A DNA stretch of 64,000 nucleotides, from contig JASVEC010000002.1 of NCBI GenBank assembly GCA_030770535.1, forward strand, positions 930,001-994,000. Direction: 5' to 3'. The translations under genes and the position numbers were made by a program. The number at the start of each line of letters is the position of its first letter. The stretch's first letter is position 1. The stretch comes from Batkoa obscura (taxonomy: Eukaryota > Entomophthoromycota > Entomophthoromycetes > Entomophthorales > Batkoaceae). Below the pieces are notes generated by a model. The model saw nothing but the letters and a program-made list of their open reading frames with translations. It was not told where the DNA came from and ran no database searches. Shown here one piece after another: positions 1 to 11,107 of the stretch.

Positions 1-1817
1 TTATAACTAAATTAACTTTAAAATTGTTCTATTATTTTATATAGTTAGTTAAAGAAGCTGTTAAATTATATAGTGAATTATCGATTGAAGATCAAGAATA
101 CGTAGTTTTACAAGCTACAATTACTAAAAAGAAACGTAAACATGAAGCAATACCTGTTCTTATTGATGTTAATGTATTTGAAAATTATTTTTATTTACTA
201 TGAATTCTGATCTTTATTTAGATGGAGTTAAAACCTAATGAAGCTAAAGCTAATCAAATAACTATTAATGAAGCCAATACAGCTAAAATGGCCAAAGTAA
301 ATGAAGAGAAAAAGAAACAAACAACTAAATCAAGCGAGGAGAAGAAGAAACAAATCAATAAAATCAATGAAGAAAAGAAGAAACAAATAAGTAAAACTAT
401 TGAAGAAAAAAAGCTACCAAGAGTAATTCATAAAAATTACTTTTCATCTATTTACTAACTATTAATTGATTATAGCATACAGTTAGTATTAAAGGATTTT
501 TTACAGTTAAAAAGGACACGATAGATTCAAATAATAGTAACGAAAGTAATGTTAGAGAGTTTTAACTTTGTTGGAGTTTTTTTTTATTTTTTTTATTTAG
601 AAAATACACAATTACCCATTATTTCTGATTATGAAAAATATTTTCATCCATTTCGAGTCAAACAAGGAGTTTATATTGCAAAATCGTTAGGAATTAACAA
701 TAACAAATTCGATTTAGTAGATAAAATTAATAGTTGTAAGAATGAAGGTAAGTTAAAGAAGAATAAATTAACCAAAAGATAATTAGTGTTTAAAAATCTC
801 AAATTTTTGTTTAGATTATAACAATGAGATGTTAAAAGAAATACAAAATAAATTAAAAAGTGTAAAGAAAGAAGTAAATAAAGATATGAAAGAGTATCTA
901 AATCATATGAATGATATGGATTCAATAAATTCTGAAGATGATTCTAGTATTATTATGTTATCAACAGAAACTACAGGCTATAAGCCTAAATTGTTAATGT
1001 TTCATGAAAATGTTCGACCACCCTTCTTTGGTAAATTAAGCTATGATTTTAGTAATACATAAATGAAACTAACTCAAACCATTTTACTTTTATTATTATA
1101 TAATAGGTGTTTGGTTACCTCAAAGTAACAAAATAAAACCCCGTAATTTTAAAAACAAAGATGAGGAGTTATTAAACTATGAATTTGATTCTGAATTGGA
1201 ATGGCAAGAAGAAGATGAAGAAGGTGAACTATTAGATGATTCAGATGAAGATGAAGATGAAGATGACGAAGATTTTAACAGTCAAAACAATAATAGTGAA
1301 AGTGAAAATGATGTAATTTTATAATTAATATATGGTGATAAAAGCGTGTTAATATTATGGATTATTTTTAGGATTGGTTGATTGAAGAGGATGGTGAAGA
1401 AGAAGAAGATATTGATAAGGAGACAAAAAAAATGAGTAAGCTATTTTAATTTACTTAATCACCTTAATTAATTAGCATTTTATTTTTAGACGTTGTTAAC
1501 AAGTCAAAAGTATGATAAAATAATTTTGTTTCAATTATGTTTATTTTAATCTTTACTATTTTTTAATATAGCGTCGTCAACCTCTGGTTTTAAATCCAAT
1601 TTTAGTAGGTGTTTGTTGCTCTTCAGAGGTCAATGAGAATATTAAAATTAAACAATTACCAATTTCAAATTTTGCCTATTCACTTGTGCAAGGCAAGTAT
1701 AGTTTTTTGTAATGATAAGCGTTACTAACATTAATGGTTTTTCTAGATGGCATCAAGCTACCATTAGATCCTTTTGAACCAATAAGTAGTAGTACAACTT
1801 TGGAAAGAGGAGGATAG
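1..1817 (+). CDS. CAC1: Chromatin assembly factor 1 large subunit (CAF-1 p150/Cac1), 3' part
   Basis: Histone H3-H4 chaperone subunit that deposits nucleosomes behind the replication fork. The 5' end lies before the window. Exons I read: 45-173, 222-422, 476-545, 601-747, 815-1030, 1107-1312, 1372-1435, 1490-1509, 1572-1692, 1747-1817; phases agree across the junctions I tested. Seen in order: a Lys/Glu-rich coil (repeated EEKKKQ) like the KER region; SIKGFFTVKK, resembling a PCNA-binding box; a DYEKYFHPFRVK block; then KLLMFHENVRPPFFG and LLNYEFDSELEWQEEDEEGE, the hallmark of the family (human LLQFHEN...RPAYWG, LLDYEVDSDEEWEEEE); an acidic tail and a conserved C-terminal block beginning QPLVLNPILVGVC. 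The last intron has a GC donor (GCAAGT at 1693). Identity is firm; the smallest exons are less certain. Confidence 0.88.
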
Positions 1818-3006
1818 TATTATTGATGGTTAAAGGATTTTGAAGTCACAGTTTTATGTCATAGGGATTTGGGGGGATTTGTTAGTTATATAGGGAAATA
1901 AAAAACTATCTATTTTATATTATTTTTCTAAAAGTTCAGTCAAAATCATTTCTATTTTTCAATTTTTTTAGCATATACGCCACATGCTCACGTGGCTTTT
2001 AAGATTAAAAAGTTTGTGTAATGATTTTTTTTTGTTTTTTTTGTTTTCCAAAAAAAATAAGCATCCAGGTCACGATAGTAACAGCACTAATCCAATCTTT
2101 AACAAATGTCATAACTAACTATTACTCCGTCTTAACAAACAATCTAAAGATTTAAATCTCAATTGCAAAAAAGTTTCTTCAATTCTCCAAGTCTTGATAT
2201 TTCAAACTCGTTTCAATAATTCCAACTATCCTTCAGATAAAACGTAAGTGATTTTGAATCTGCTAATGTATTTCTTGGTAAGTTCGTTTTTTATTTTACC
2301 TTTAATAACACCAATTGATCTCTTTTCTAGGCAGAGGCAATGAAAAGTATTTTATTAACTTTATGACATGACCTAAACTCAAGCCCAAAGTTAAGAAAGG
2401 ACTAGTAAGTTTATAACGTTAACACAAGAAAATAACTATTTATATAAAAATTAGTTTAACTACTAATTTCGTACCTTATGAGCTACCTGTTGTTTAAGAA
2501 ACATCTGGAGAGACTAAGGTAACATGTACAGAGCTAAAATATATCTTGGTGCTTATAGTGAAGTACAAAATTGAGCGTAAAATTCCTAACAAATTTTATC
2601 TATATACATACATAACAATATAATAGCTCAATCAACCAATCAACTCCTTTTCTCTCTAAATGCTAACTTAGTAGTGTTTTTACAAGTAACAAAAACTTAT
2701 ACGTTAAGTCAGCTGAATTTAACCAATTTATAACTTATGACTTATTAGTTGACCTTTCAACATTCTCCAAGATATTTTTTAAACAACTACTACTTTATTA
2801 TTCCCACTTTTTAATTCCCACATCCATTTTAAACAATATAAAAATGTAACAAACTTTATAAGTAAATATATGAAGCTTATTAAACTTTTATAAGTAATAA
2901 CTAAGAAAAAATATTCTTATTTCCCTATGCAATATTATTTATCAATAAAACTAGATAACTCAATTGCAATAGGTTAGTTAATCAATATTAAAAGAATAAT
3001 ACATAT
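1818..3006. other. Intergenic, no gene seen
   Basis: AT-rich sequence downstream of the CAF-1 gene. Runs of T and A and scattered stops in all frames; I see no coding exon, RNA gene or complete MITE here. A short imperfect palindrome with a CACGTG core lies near 1979-1996. Confidence 0.6.
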
Positions 3007-3104
3007 GGGGGTGTTTTTTTGGCTTCATTACTTTTTCCATTTTTTAAGCACTGTTTGAGCAGAAAAATTATTAACAAAATTATTAAACACAAAAATACAT
3101 TCCC
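3007..3104 (-). mobile_element. MITE copy 1 (98-bp hairpin family)
   Basis: Starts GGGGGTGTTTTTTT and ends ACATTCCC, with the family's central AGC(A/G)CT-type hairpin. Flanks are ATAT on the left and AGAT on the right, so the duplication is imperfect. It lies at the left edge of a transposon relic. Confidence 0.85.
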
Positions 3105-3109
3105 AGATC

Positions 3110-3903
3110 TAATTTTTAAAAAGCACAAAAGAGAAAAATATATAAAAAATGAAAATATAAAGTATTAGGTACTTATGTTTTACTAAATATAACAAACTAT
3201 ATTGCTATCCATTATCTGATAAATTAAGAAAAAGTGATATAAGTCTAATTAAAACTATAAAATTTATAAAAAATAAAAAAATAAAAACATCAGCTCCAGC
3301 TTATTTTATAAAAATAATATAAATTTAAAAGTTTCAATATTTACTAAGTAATTTCTTAAATGATAGAAATTAGTTATTAAATGCTAATATTAATTAAATG
3401 ATTAATAGTTAAGTTAATAAATAATCAAAAAGTAATTACAGTAACAATTAAAGGATATTATATTGTATGTATTTATAAAGATAGTTAGTTATAGCTCTGG
3501 GGTTACCCATTCTCTCCTATATAGCTATTTATTAACTTAGCAATATATTAATAATGTAATTATAACATTAAAATGATCTGTTTGTTTATTTGATACCAAA
3601 TTTACAATGTTGGCTATAAAGCAATCAATAATCAATATTTCTCAATGAAGTTTCACAGAAACATATGGGGTTGTTTTTTCTGGTTTCATTATTTTTCCGT
3701 TTTTTAGGCGCTATTTAAGTGGAAAATTTGTTAGTAAAATTCTTAAACACAAAAATACATCCTCATATATTTATTTACATACTACAACTTTGATTAATAT
3801 TAACATATAGTTTGTATTAATAAAAGCCTTGCTAATCTGGGGATTTTTATTAAATTTAGTTAAAATTCTGCTAACTTACAGTATAAATTATAATAAAGTT
3901 CAA
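3110..3903 (+). mobile_element. Decayed 3' end of the 2.4-kb DNA transposon (copy C)
   Basis: Collinear with the 3' quarter of the complete element at 19232-21670, starting at the equivalent of about 20920. Matches include the regions equivalent to the last coding stretch (3170-3390) and the 3' non-coding part (3400-3660), then, after MITE copy 2, a stretch near 3870-3903 equivalent to about 21505-21545. The terminal ~125 bp with the TIR is missing. Many substitutions and stops; an old copy. Confidence 0.8.
3667..3764 (-). mobile_element. MITE copy 2
   Basis: Starts GGGGTTGTTTTTTC, ends ACATCCTC. Flanked by ATAT on both sides (3663-3666 and 3765-3768). Inserted into the transposon relic copy C. 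Confidence 0.88.
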
Positions 3904-4467
3904 CAATAAAAAAGATGAAATTGAAGCAGCATTTTTTATTAGCAGTAAAGTATTTGAAAATAAATTAATTTCCAAAGTGACCCTATTAACTGTTAATGAA
4001 GTGCCTGAATTTTCCAAAGTAATGTCCGAAGTAAAGTGCTTAAATAGTTATGAAACAGCTAAAATCATTAAGCTGTTATCCAAAACAGTCTAATCAACCG
4101 GTAATAAGATATTTGAAGCAGTATATGGGGATGTATTTTTTTGTTTAGGAATTTTACTAACAATCCTTCTATTCAAATAGTGCTTAAAAAAACGGAAAAG
4201 TAATGAAATAAAAAAATATATCCCCATATTCAGACCATAGTAATATTGTTAAAGCAGTATCCGGAATAGCTCAATTGTCTACCAAATCAACTCAAAAAAT
4301 GTCTAAAGCAACTGTTGTTACCTCAGACAACGAATTTCATAATAATAATGATGTTCTAGGAAATAACAGACGATATAACAAAACCTTTTTATAAGTTTAT
4401 AGATACTTTTATTGATAATATTAAAAACATAGTTAAGGCTATCATAGGGAAAGGTTGAAACAAGATA
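3904..4467 (+). pseudogene. Decayed host protein-coding gene split by a MITE
   Basis: An open frame from about 3904 reads NNKKDEIEAAFFISSKVFEN and continues for about 60 codons to a TAA at 4091. The same frame then runs on to MITE copy 3. If the MITE and one ATAT are ignored, it continues after the MITE as SDHSNIVKAVSGIAQLSTKS for about 50 codons. A further coding-like stretch (DDITKPFYKFIDTFIDNI) follows in another frame near 4368-4457. The helical, Ser/Lys/Val-rich character recalls small secreted fungal proteins, but I recognise no family. The 5' end abuts a transposon relic and may have been lost with it. I infer a host gene, now broken by a stop, a MITE and a frame change. Confidence 0.5.
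4127..4225 (+). mobile_element. MITE copy 3
   Basis: Starts GGGGATGTATTTTT, ends ATATCCCC, with ATAT on both sides. Inserted inside the open frame of the pseudogene at 3904-4467; the reading frame is the same on both sides once one ATAT is discounted. Confidence 0.9.
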
Positions 4468-4632
4468 ATAGAATACGGAATGATTTTGTATACTAGATAG
4501 CTTCAAAGCTTATATCCAAGTTGATAAAAAGATAATAGTAATGTAAGGTTAGGCAAATAAATCAAATTATTGTTTATAAAATTACAGTTTTAAATGTTGA
4601 ATTTCATTTTTTATTATCATAAAATAAGAACC

Positions 4633-5957
4633 TTAAAAAATTGGAATATAATGATGAATCTTATCTTTTTGTTGCTGAGAAATACATTCAGCAATCCAAA
4701 CTATATTACGTATCTCTTGCTCCTTTAATTTAAAATAAGCATAAAATAAGCCATAGTGGAATTGCTGTAAGAAGGTATCCTTGTTGAGTTCCACTTCATA
4801 TTCAAAAAATCGATCTTCTAATGTTTTTCCTTCCCCATCATTTACCCCTAATCCAGAATCAAATAAATTACAGTATTCCTAAAATAGTTTGAAATTCAAT
4901 TACTGTTATTATTAATATAGATTTCTAATAAACTTACAGCAACAAAATCACAACTACCCTTTACTTGATCAAAATCATCTACTTTAGAAAGCTTAGCACT
5001 TCCTTCTGGGAAAAGTCGACCTAAGGAGGGAAATAATTTGGCACGATCATCTTTCGAAAGTTCAGTACCAAAAGAATTGATAGTGATATTGATAGTACGT
5101 CTATCTGCCTCAAACTAAATTGAAAAAAGTATTAAAACTTGAACCTAGAAAAGTTTAATAACTTACTTTTAATATTTCCCCCATAAGCTCAGCTGTCGCA
5201 CCACCAATTCCTTGGCAAAACTGATAAAAGTCTTCCAAATACGCTTTGTATAATGTGTTACGAATGATTTCAATATTGAGCTCATCCAAGTCTTGTGCTG
5301 ATAAGCAGTTACGAAAATAAGGTGCTATAAATTATTCAAAGTTAGTTTATTTTTACTAATAAATAAAGTATTATCTTACCAAGTGGTGTTTCAACTAACA
5401 CAGTATTATATAATTCTGCTACATTGGTAGCAATACATAGGGCTGGCATAGACTCAAAGACACCAATAGGATGACAGCGCTCAATCAGCTCGTTGGTATC
5501 ACGTTCATGTAAAGTACCAGTGATTAATAAGATGACGTTGTCAATCATGTAACCGTAACTAAAAAATAAGCAAAGTTAGAGTAAACTAATAAGAATAGCT
5601 ACTAAAATTACCTAATATAATCTAAGAACTGCAACAAGTCGCCACTAGCTTGAGAACGAATATATTTGTATTCTTCTACTAGTTTTTCAGTACATTTTTC
5701 AGAGATGGTGGATGTGACTATGGGTGAAGCTTCATTTTGAATTAAAGTACCATAATCTGTGGCTCCTAACTGGACTTTGGGGTCTTTTAAATTCAGTATT
5801 TTAATTTTAATTTTTGTTTCAAATTTCCTAGCTTACCTTCTAAATTCTCATATTGAGTTAAATTCATATAGTTGGAGTTGCTGACTATATCCGAACGAAA
5901 ACTCCTTGTTATGGCTTCTGAATAACCATCATCAATATTGAACATACAGCCTTCCAT
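4633..5957 (-). CDS. VMA6: V-type proton ATPase subunit d (Vma6)
   Basis: Subunit d couples the central stalk to the proteolipid ring of the V-ATPase on vacuolar and endosomal membranes. Six exons: 5957-5837, 5783-5612, 5558-5380, 5324-5167, 5114-4938, 4878-4633. They sum to 1053 nt, giving 350 aa, the normal family length, with consistent phases. Conserved blocks: [11 protein letters not shown] near the N-terminus, [91 protein letters not shown], and the C-terminus [11 protein letters not shown] ending HYIPIF, all close to human ATP6V0D. Introns are 44-59 nt. Start chosen at the only ATG before [12 protein letters not shown]. Looks intact. Confidence 0.96.
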
Positions 5958-6836
5958 TTTCCTTATTTTCTTTTAGTTGAATGTCGTCTTAAAAATACAA
6001 TGTTTGAATTTTGACTTCCTCATTTTTAGTTTATTGATCCCACTCTTTTATTTCACTTCTTATTACTTAGCACGAATTTAGTCCACAATAATCTGTGTTA
6101 CGTTTTTTTTAAATCGAAAGGCTGAAGGGCTTTATGTTTATTAGCTTAAAAAATACAACTAAAAGATAGGATCAAAAAGAGATAAAGTTAGATAGACGAT
6201 GATATTTACAGAAGTCAAGGAAAGACTTCATTATTTTCTGATTGAAACTTGCCATAAAGGTGGGAATCAATGATTTGATTGTATCTTTTTTGTTGTAAAT
6301 GAGTTCAGCAATGGAAAATATGGGTTCAGTATAAACGTGACTCAGGTAACCGGGATAGGGGTTCCGTGGGAATAGGCGAAGTAGGATGAAACATTAGTTT
6401 GATGTCAGAAGAAGAGCTAAAGAGAAAGACTAAACAAACTACTACTGCACAGGAGGTTTTTTCACAATAAGGTTTATCTTTCATAAGAGGCAAAGGAATG
6501 CTAAGTTGAGTAAGTTGAGGAGATAAGGACTGAAAGAATGAGCTTTAGATGGAGGCCTAAAAGATAGAGGTGAAAGAACATAAGACAAACCTGTGTACAA
6601 AAGTTTCATTCTATGTTAACTATTAAGTTATTTAAAAAATTCACTTCTCATTAAACATCTCATAAGTTTATTAATAAACGAAAAATAAACTGCAGCTTAA
6701 AAAATATGCTATCTCAAAATTAGATGTGAATTATAAGCATTTTTAAAATCAACATTTTTAAATAGATTTGTTATTCAAAGGTATCAGTGATCAACAGAAA
6801 AAGAAAATAATTAAAAGGCCTGATATTTATTTATAT
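5958..6836 (-). other. Intergenic with an unexplained, GC-richer, coding-like patch
   Basis: Between VMA6 and the tubby-like gene. On the - strand two overlapping open frames stand out: one from about 6544 down to 6326 (ISLP-like text LTQLSIPLPLMKDKPYCEK and SPIPTEPLSRLPES) and one from about 6393 down to 6172 (RNPYPGYLSHVYTEPIFSIA, then FMASFNQKIMKSFLDFCKYH). Base composition is visibly less AT-rich than the flanks. This could be a pair of exons, a frameshifted gene remnant, or chance. I recognise no family. Confidence 0.3.
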
Positions 6837-7511
6837 TCAAAATCTTGATAAGTTCAGGTTGTCCCCAAATAAATAATGGCTCTTCCTTGCAGATTCGATA
6901 CCATTTTTCAATCTAAGCCTACTATTCTGCTTATCCTTTAATTTCTGTTTGGCAATGGAATTAGCTTTCATCAATAACAATCCCATGAACAATCTTTCCA
7001 AAAGAGGGATAAAATCAAAATTGAACTTTACTTTAGCAATTTCGTTTCCATTTAGTTTAATAATTTTGGTACTGAACTCAACCAGTGCTTTATCTTTTGA
7101 TGATGATGTTGAGTTTAAAGCTATAATCTCAGCGCTTTGTTTTGTATCATTTAGAACGTATTCAAATTGGTTGTCATCATGGTCAGTTAATACTAAATTG
7201 ACTGTTTTATTCATAGTTACTACCATTGAGTTATAGTTATTATTCTCTTTTTCTTTATAGTTATAGATAGTTAATTTAGGTTCGTTACTCATAATATCTC
7301 TTTTAGTAAAACTTAACAAGTTATCATTATTTACATCCTTTAAGTAATATTCACTACCATTGTTTTGTGTATAAAACTTATATTTAATTTGATCAGTTCC
7401 TTCATCTTTAGCTACTAAATATTGACCATCTTCCTTATAGTAGATTATAAACTTCTTTTTCTTTTTCACTTCTTGGGTTATTTCATTATACTCTGGTGGT
7501 AACGTTGACAT
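6837..7511 (-). CDS. Tubby C-terminal-like / LURP-like protein, copy A
   Basis: Single-exon 224-aa protein beginning MSTLPPEYNEITQEVKKKKK. The pattern of short alternating strands (KFIIYYKEDGQYLVAKDE, EYYLKDVNNDNLLSF, EPKLTIYNYKEKE) resembles the LURP-one/tubby C-terminal fold seen in many small fungal proteins, and the C-terminal helix FIPLLERLFMGLLLMKANSI fits that group. The assignment is by pattern only. No signal peptide. The protein is identical to copy B (23775-24443) over residues 1-135 and then diverges sharply; 68 bp upstream of the ATG also match. Start chosen because both copies share it and the matching upstream block. Molecular role unknown. Confidence 0.72.
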   Translation of the reverse strand: MSTLPPEYNEITQEVKKKKKFIIYYKEDGQYLVAKDEGTDQIKYKFYTQNNGSEYYLKDVNNDNLLSFTKRDIMSNEPKLTIYNYKEKENNNYNSMVVTMNKTVNLVLTDHDDNQFEYVLNDTKQSAEIIALNSTSSSKDKALVEFSTKIIKLNGNEIAKVKFNFDFIPLLERLFMGLLLMKANSIAKQKLKDKQNSRLRLKNGIESARKSHYLFGDNLNLSRF

Positions 7512-7579
7512 TTGTTTTAATTTTTTCTATGAAAAATTGTTTGCTTATATATTATTTGATTGCAAGCTATTTTTATTTT
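7107..7579 (-). repeat. Inverted duplicate block, partner of 23707-24179
   Basis: 473 bp, running from 68 bp upstream of the ATG to codon 135, appears identical to the 5' part of the second tubby-like gene on the opposite strand about 16 kb away. Outside the block the two loci are clearly diverged on both sides. Confidence 0.8.
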
Positions 7580-8456
7580 ATCAAAATGTTTGTATCACTT
7601 TGCTACAAAAATCACATTACTATTTATATGTTTGGCCGCCTTTATAAATAGGACATGAACAAATTTATATTGTGTTCATTAAATTTTGTTCAAATAAAGA
7701 TTTTATACACAATCTCTAACCTAATTTTACCGGTTTGAAAGTATAACTGGTCATTTCTTTAGAAACTTAATAATAGCACTTATGTTACTTTAAAGTGTAC
7801 TTTGAACTAAAAGTGGTTAAAAGTACAAAATTGCTTGAGATGAATAATCAAATGATTCCAAACCAACTTGATAAATTGCTATTATTCTTTCTTTTATTTT
7901 TAAATTTTGATACCATTGAGTTTTAAAATAGATAAAGCTATGTATCATATTACTTTTAACTACTTATTAAGATACTACTGTTTTTTGTCTCAAGATCAAA
8001 ACATTGAATCAAATCTAAAAGATGAATACGCTTCTTCTAACTTAGATCATCAATGTAGCTAGTATTAGGTGGGATAACCGTTTCGAGAAACAGAAAAACT
8101 TATTTATTACTGGTTAAAATAAATATATGCACCCTTCGCCTAGAAAAAGGATAAAAAATTCCTATAGATTCTTTAAATACTTTATTAGTACAAAGCTCAG
8201 ACTCAAAGTATGTTATAATTCCTTGTAAAAATTCCCTCCCTATCATAAAAATGTAATTACTTTAACATTTTACTCCCAAACGGCCAACATTAAGCTAATC
8301 GTTTATTTTAGGTATTGACTCCATTCTGCTTTTATTGCTTCCACTTATACTAATTTAATGCCTAAATTTAAAAGGATGATTTATACTCTGTCTTTCAAAA
8401 GCTGTAAAATGCCTATTTATGTATTATTTAAAGTCATTTCAAACACTTCTGCATTT
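7580..8456. other. Intergenic, no gene seen
   Basis: AT-rich sequence upstream of tubby-like copy A. It must contain that gene's promoter, since the gene is read leftwards. No exon, RNA gene or complete MITE seen. Confidence 0.55.
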
Positions 8457-8554
8457 GAGGATGTATTTTTTTGTTTAAGAATTTTACTAATAATCTTTCC
8501 ATTCAAATAGCGCTTAAAAAACAAAAAAGTAATGAAACCAAAAAAAGCATCCCC
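8457..8554 (+). mobile_element. MITE copy 4
   Basis: Starts GAGGATGTATTTTTTT, ends GCATCCCC, flanked by ATTT on both sides (8453-8456, 8555-8558). Supports a 4-bp duplication other than ATAT. Confidence 0.9.
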
Positions 8555-9251
8555 ATTTCATTAAATCCTCACTCAAACTTAACTTTAGTGTTATTTCTAG
8601 GATTTAAAAGTGTTAACAAGGAATATTGTTATAGATTTGCAAGGGTTTTTTCTACCAATCAACTAGTCACCTTTTTTAATTCATTAATGGCTCTCTACTC
8701 TATAAATAAAGTACAAAGTACTGGTCTTTAAATTTAAATACAAGTTATTTAATAAACTAAAAATAACTGACAGTTATATTATATTTTAATAATAACCCTC
8801 ACATATTTACACAACATGATAAATCTAAACATTCAAAAACAAAGATACGACGCTATGATATTAAAATGTTAACAATTTAAATAACACATAGCTGAAAGTT
8901 ATGACTTGTTAAAAAGTTACCATATAAAAGTTTAGTTAATAGCGGGAAATATATAGGGGTTATATAATATGAAATTTAATGACATATAGAGTATAATTTC
9001 ATTTAATTAGATAAAGGAATCAAGTATGTACTAAAATTTGTATTAGAGCTTATACTTACTATTGCTTTATTCCAATGAAATACATAGTACTAGTTACTAT
9101 ATATTTATTATGTCAAAAATTTCAAGTTAAATAGTTAGAATTGTTTCTATACTACATAAAAATTTTATACTAAAATAAAAAACAGCTTAGCGTCAATGAT
9201 AATTCAAACTCTAGCATCGCTAAAAATTTAAAATAAAAATTTAAAATATAT
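8555..9251. other. Intergenic, no gene seen
   Basis: AT-rich sequence with no coding exon or RNA gene that I can support. Confidence 0.55.
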
Positions 9252-9347
9252 TGGATATGTTTTTTAGTTTCATTACTTTTTCCATTTTTAAGCCCTATTT
9301 GAGTGGAAAATTGTTAGTAAAATTGTTAGGGAAAAAAATGCATCCCC
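9252..9347 (-). mobile_element. MITE copy 5
   Basis: Starts TGGATATGTTTTTTAG, ends GCATCCCC, flanked by ATAT on both sides. The first bases have drifted from GGGG. Confidence 0.8.
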
Positions 9348-9359
9348 ATATCTTAATAT

Positions 9360-9823
9360 TATGAAATCTGGTACTCAGTGTTTTGAGCCAAAAACAGCTA
9401 TTGCCCAGTTAACTATACTGTAAGTTGAAAGGCCTTAGTTTATGTGACTAATATATATTTGAATTATGAAGAATAGCACATAATATGTTACAGACTATGT
9501 AAAACAAATAGAATAGACAATACTAATTTAAAATCTACGTAGAGTACTATTAAGAAAATTTAGTGATTTTATTAGATGTATGAGATATCAAGGAATAATT
9601 CAACTAAAAACCCTCGAGCTACCATGTTCTAAGATTTCTTTTATACTCTGACAAATGTAAGTATCAAAGGGAGAAGATAATATTCTTTGGGATGAAGCTA
9701 AGAATTCCCTTAGCAAATCAAACTAAAAGCCTGGGATTGGTTGTCTCTAAACTCGAGAACACAACAACTTAAGTGATTATTATGCTATAATCAACCATGG
9801 AGCTGACAAAGCGATATTTCACA
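9360..9823 (-). mobile_element. Solo LTR of a Ty3/gypsy-type element, antisense
   Basis: Read on the - strand it begins TGTGAAATATCGCTTTGTCA and ends near GAGTACCAGATTTCA, the same termini as the 400-bp LTRs of the element at 24577-32129. It is about 464 bp and clearly diverged from them. ATAT is present on both sides. No internal retrotransposon sequence adjoins it, so it is most simply an old solo LTR of the same or a sister family. Confidence 0.82.
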
Positions 9824-10067
9824 ATATCTATATTAAATAATTATAATATAGAATTATAACTGTTATTATATTTTTTAAATCTAATGCTCCAGTATAAAAT
9901 ATAAAAAACTTTTTAATACAATATGACCAATTAAGAGACTGATAAAGTACTATTTTATATGAGATTAAAATATAAAAATAACATTTTTTACAGTTAAAAA
10001 ATAAGAATTATTATAATAGATTTAAATAAAAAAGCTTTGAAATAACCATATATAAGCTTGAATATAT

Positions 10068-11010
10068 AGGGCTGTCCTAATTGGTTTCAGAATTTACTTA
10101 GAAATTAATCCAAATTTAAAATTTTTAAATTTGTGTCTAATATGATGGTTAAATCTAAAAAGCTTAAAGTTAAATGTCTCTATTTAAAACTTATTTTAAT
10201 TGTTTCCTTTTCTTAAATAGCTAATTTTCCTAACTATATATTTTATGTTAGTTCTGTTAGATATTTAACAGATATATAATATATAACTATATGGTTATAT
10301 AATTATATAAATACACTTATTTGACTTTATTTTTTGTTGAAATAAAAATAAAATGCAAACTTTCATAACTAAACTTCGAAATGGAATTTTTGAAAATTTC
10401 AATATAATAGGAAGGAGTACATAATATAAACATTGTAATTCGTTTGCATCAATTTTAAAAGCTACTTATAACAACCCAAGGTTTATGGAATTTTATAATA
10501 AAGTAAAACAAAGAAAAGACATATTATCAAAGTTTACTATCGATAATAATAAACTTAATCAAGCAATGTATAAAACTAGTGCTTTGAGGGAAACAGGAAA
10601 CAAAAATCAACAAGTAGCGTTATTATCAACTATAGCTTCAATATATTCTTTTGATGAATGCAAGAGTTTTGGGTTTAATATAAACACAAATCAATATGAT
10701 TATTCAAAAATAAGTAATAATAATAAAATATCAATATTACAACCTATTATTAAAAATACAAAAAAAATTAAAGACAAGCAAATCGAAAGTATTATACAAT
10801 ATTTACTAAATGATTCAACTATTTCATCAGTATTTAATATAAAAATAATGATAGTAAATATTCATCAGATAATATATATGGGGATGTATTTTTATATTTA
10901 AGAATTTCAGTGATAGTTTTTCCACTTAAATAACGCTTAAAAGATAGAAAAAGTAATGAGGCCAAAAAAAACACCCCCATATACTAAATAAAAGTAGAAG
11001 AATGATATAT
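10068..11010 (+). mobile_element. Truncated 2.4-kb-family DNA transposon, 5' part (copy A)
   Basis: Begins with AGGGCTGTCCTAATTGGTTT, the 5' TIR of the element at 19232-21670, and follows it closely through the leader and the first ~185 codons of the transposase. The original start ATG is at 10353; an in-frame TAA lies about 24 codons later, so the longest open frame left is 10485-10901. The copy is interrupted by MITE copy 6 and ends at MITE copy 7. The remaining ~1.6 kb of the element is absent. Confidence 0.88.
10880..10978 (+). mobile_element. MITE copy 6
   Basis: Starts GGGGATGTATTTTTAT, ends CACCCCC, ATAT on both sides. It interrupts the transposase frame of copy A at the position equivalent to about 20040 of the intact element. 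Its sequence is close to MITE copy 12 (shared internal TTTCAGTGAT and TAACGCTTAAAAGAT). Confidence 0.92.
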
Positions 11011-11107
11011 GGCGATGTTTTTTTTGATTTCATTATTTTTCTATTTTTTAAGCGCTATTTAAGCAGAAAATTTGTTAGTAAATCCTTAATACAAAAACAC
11101 ATCCCCC
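11011..11107 (-). mobile_element. MITE copy 7
   Basis: Starts GGCGATGTTTTTTTTG, ends ACATCCCCC. Left flank ATAT, right flank CTAT/TATA, imperfect. Transposon sequence stops at its left edge. Confidence 0.85.

Noticed and set aside
1979-1996. Imperfect palindrome with a CACGTG core as a regulatory site
   Set aside because: Lies 3' of the CAF-1 gene with no promoter nearby; a single E-box is expected by chance.
8471-8731. 86-codon + strand ORF
   Set aside because: Its first third is MITE copy 4 and the rest has no protein-like features.
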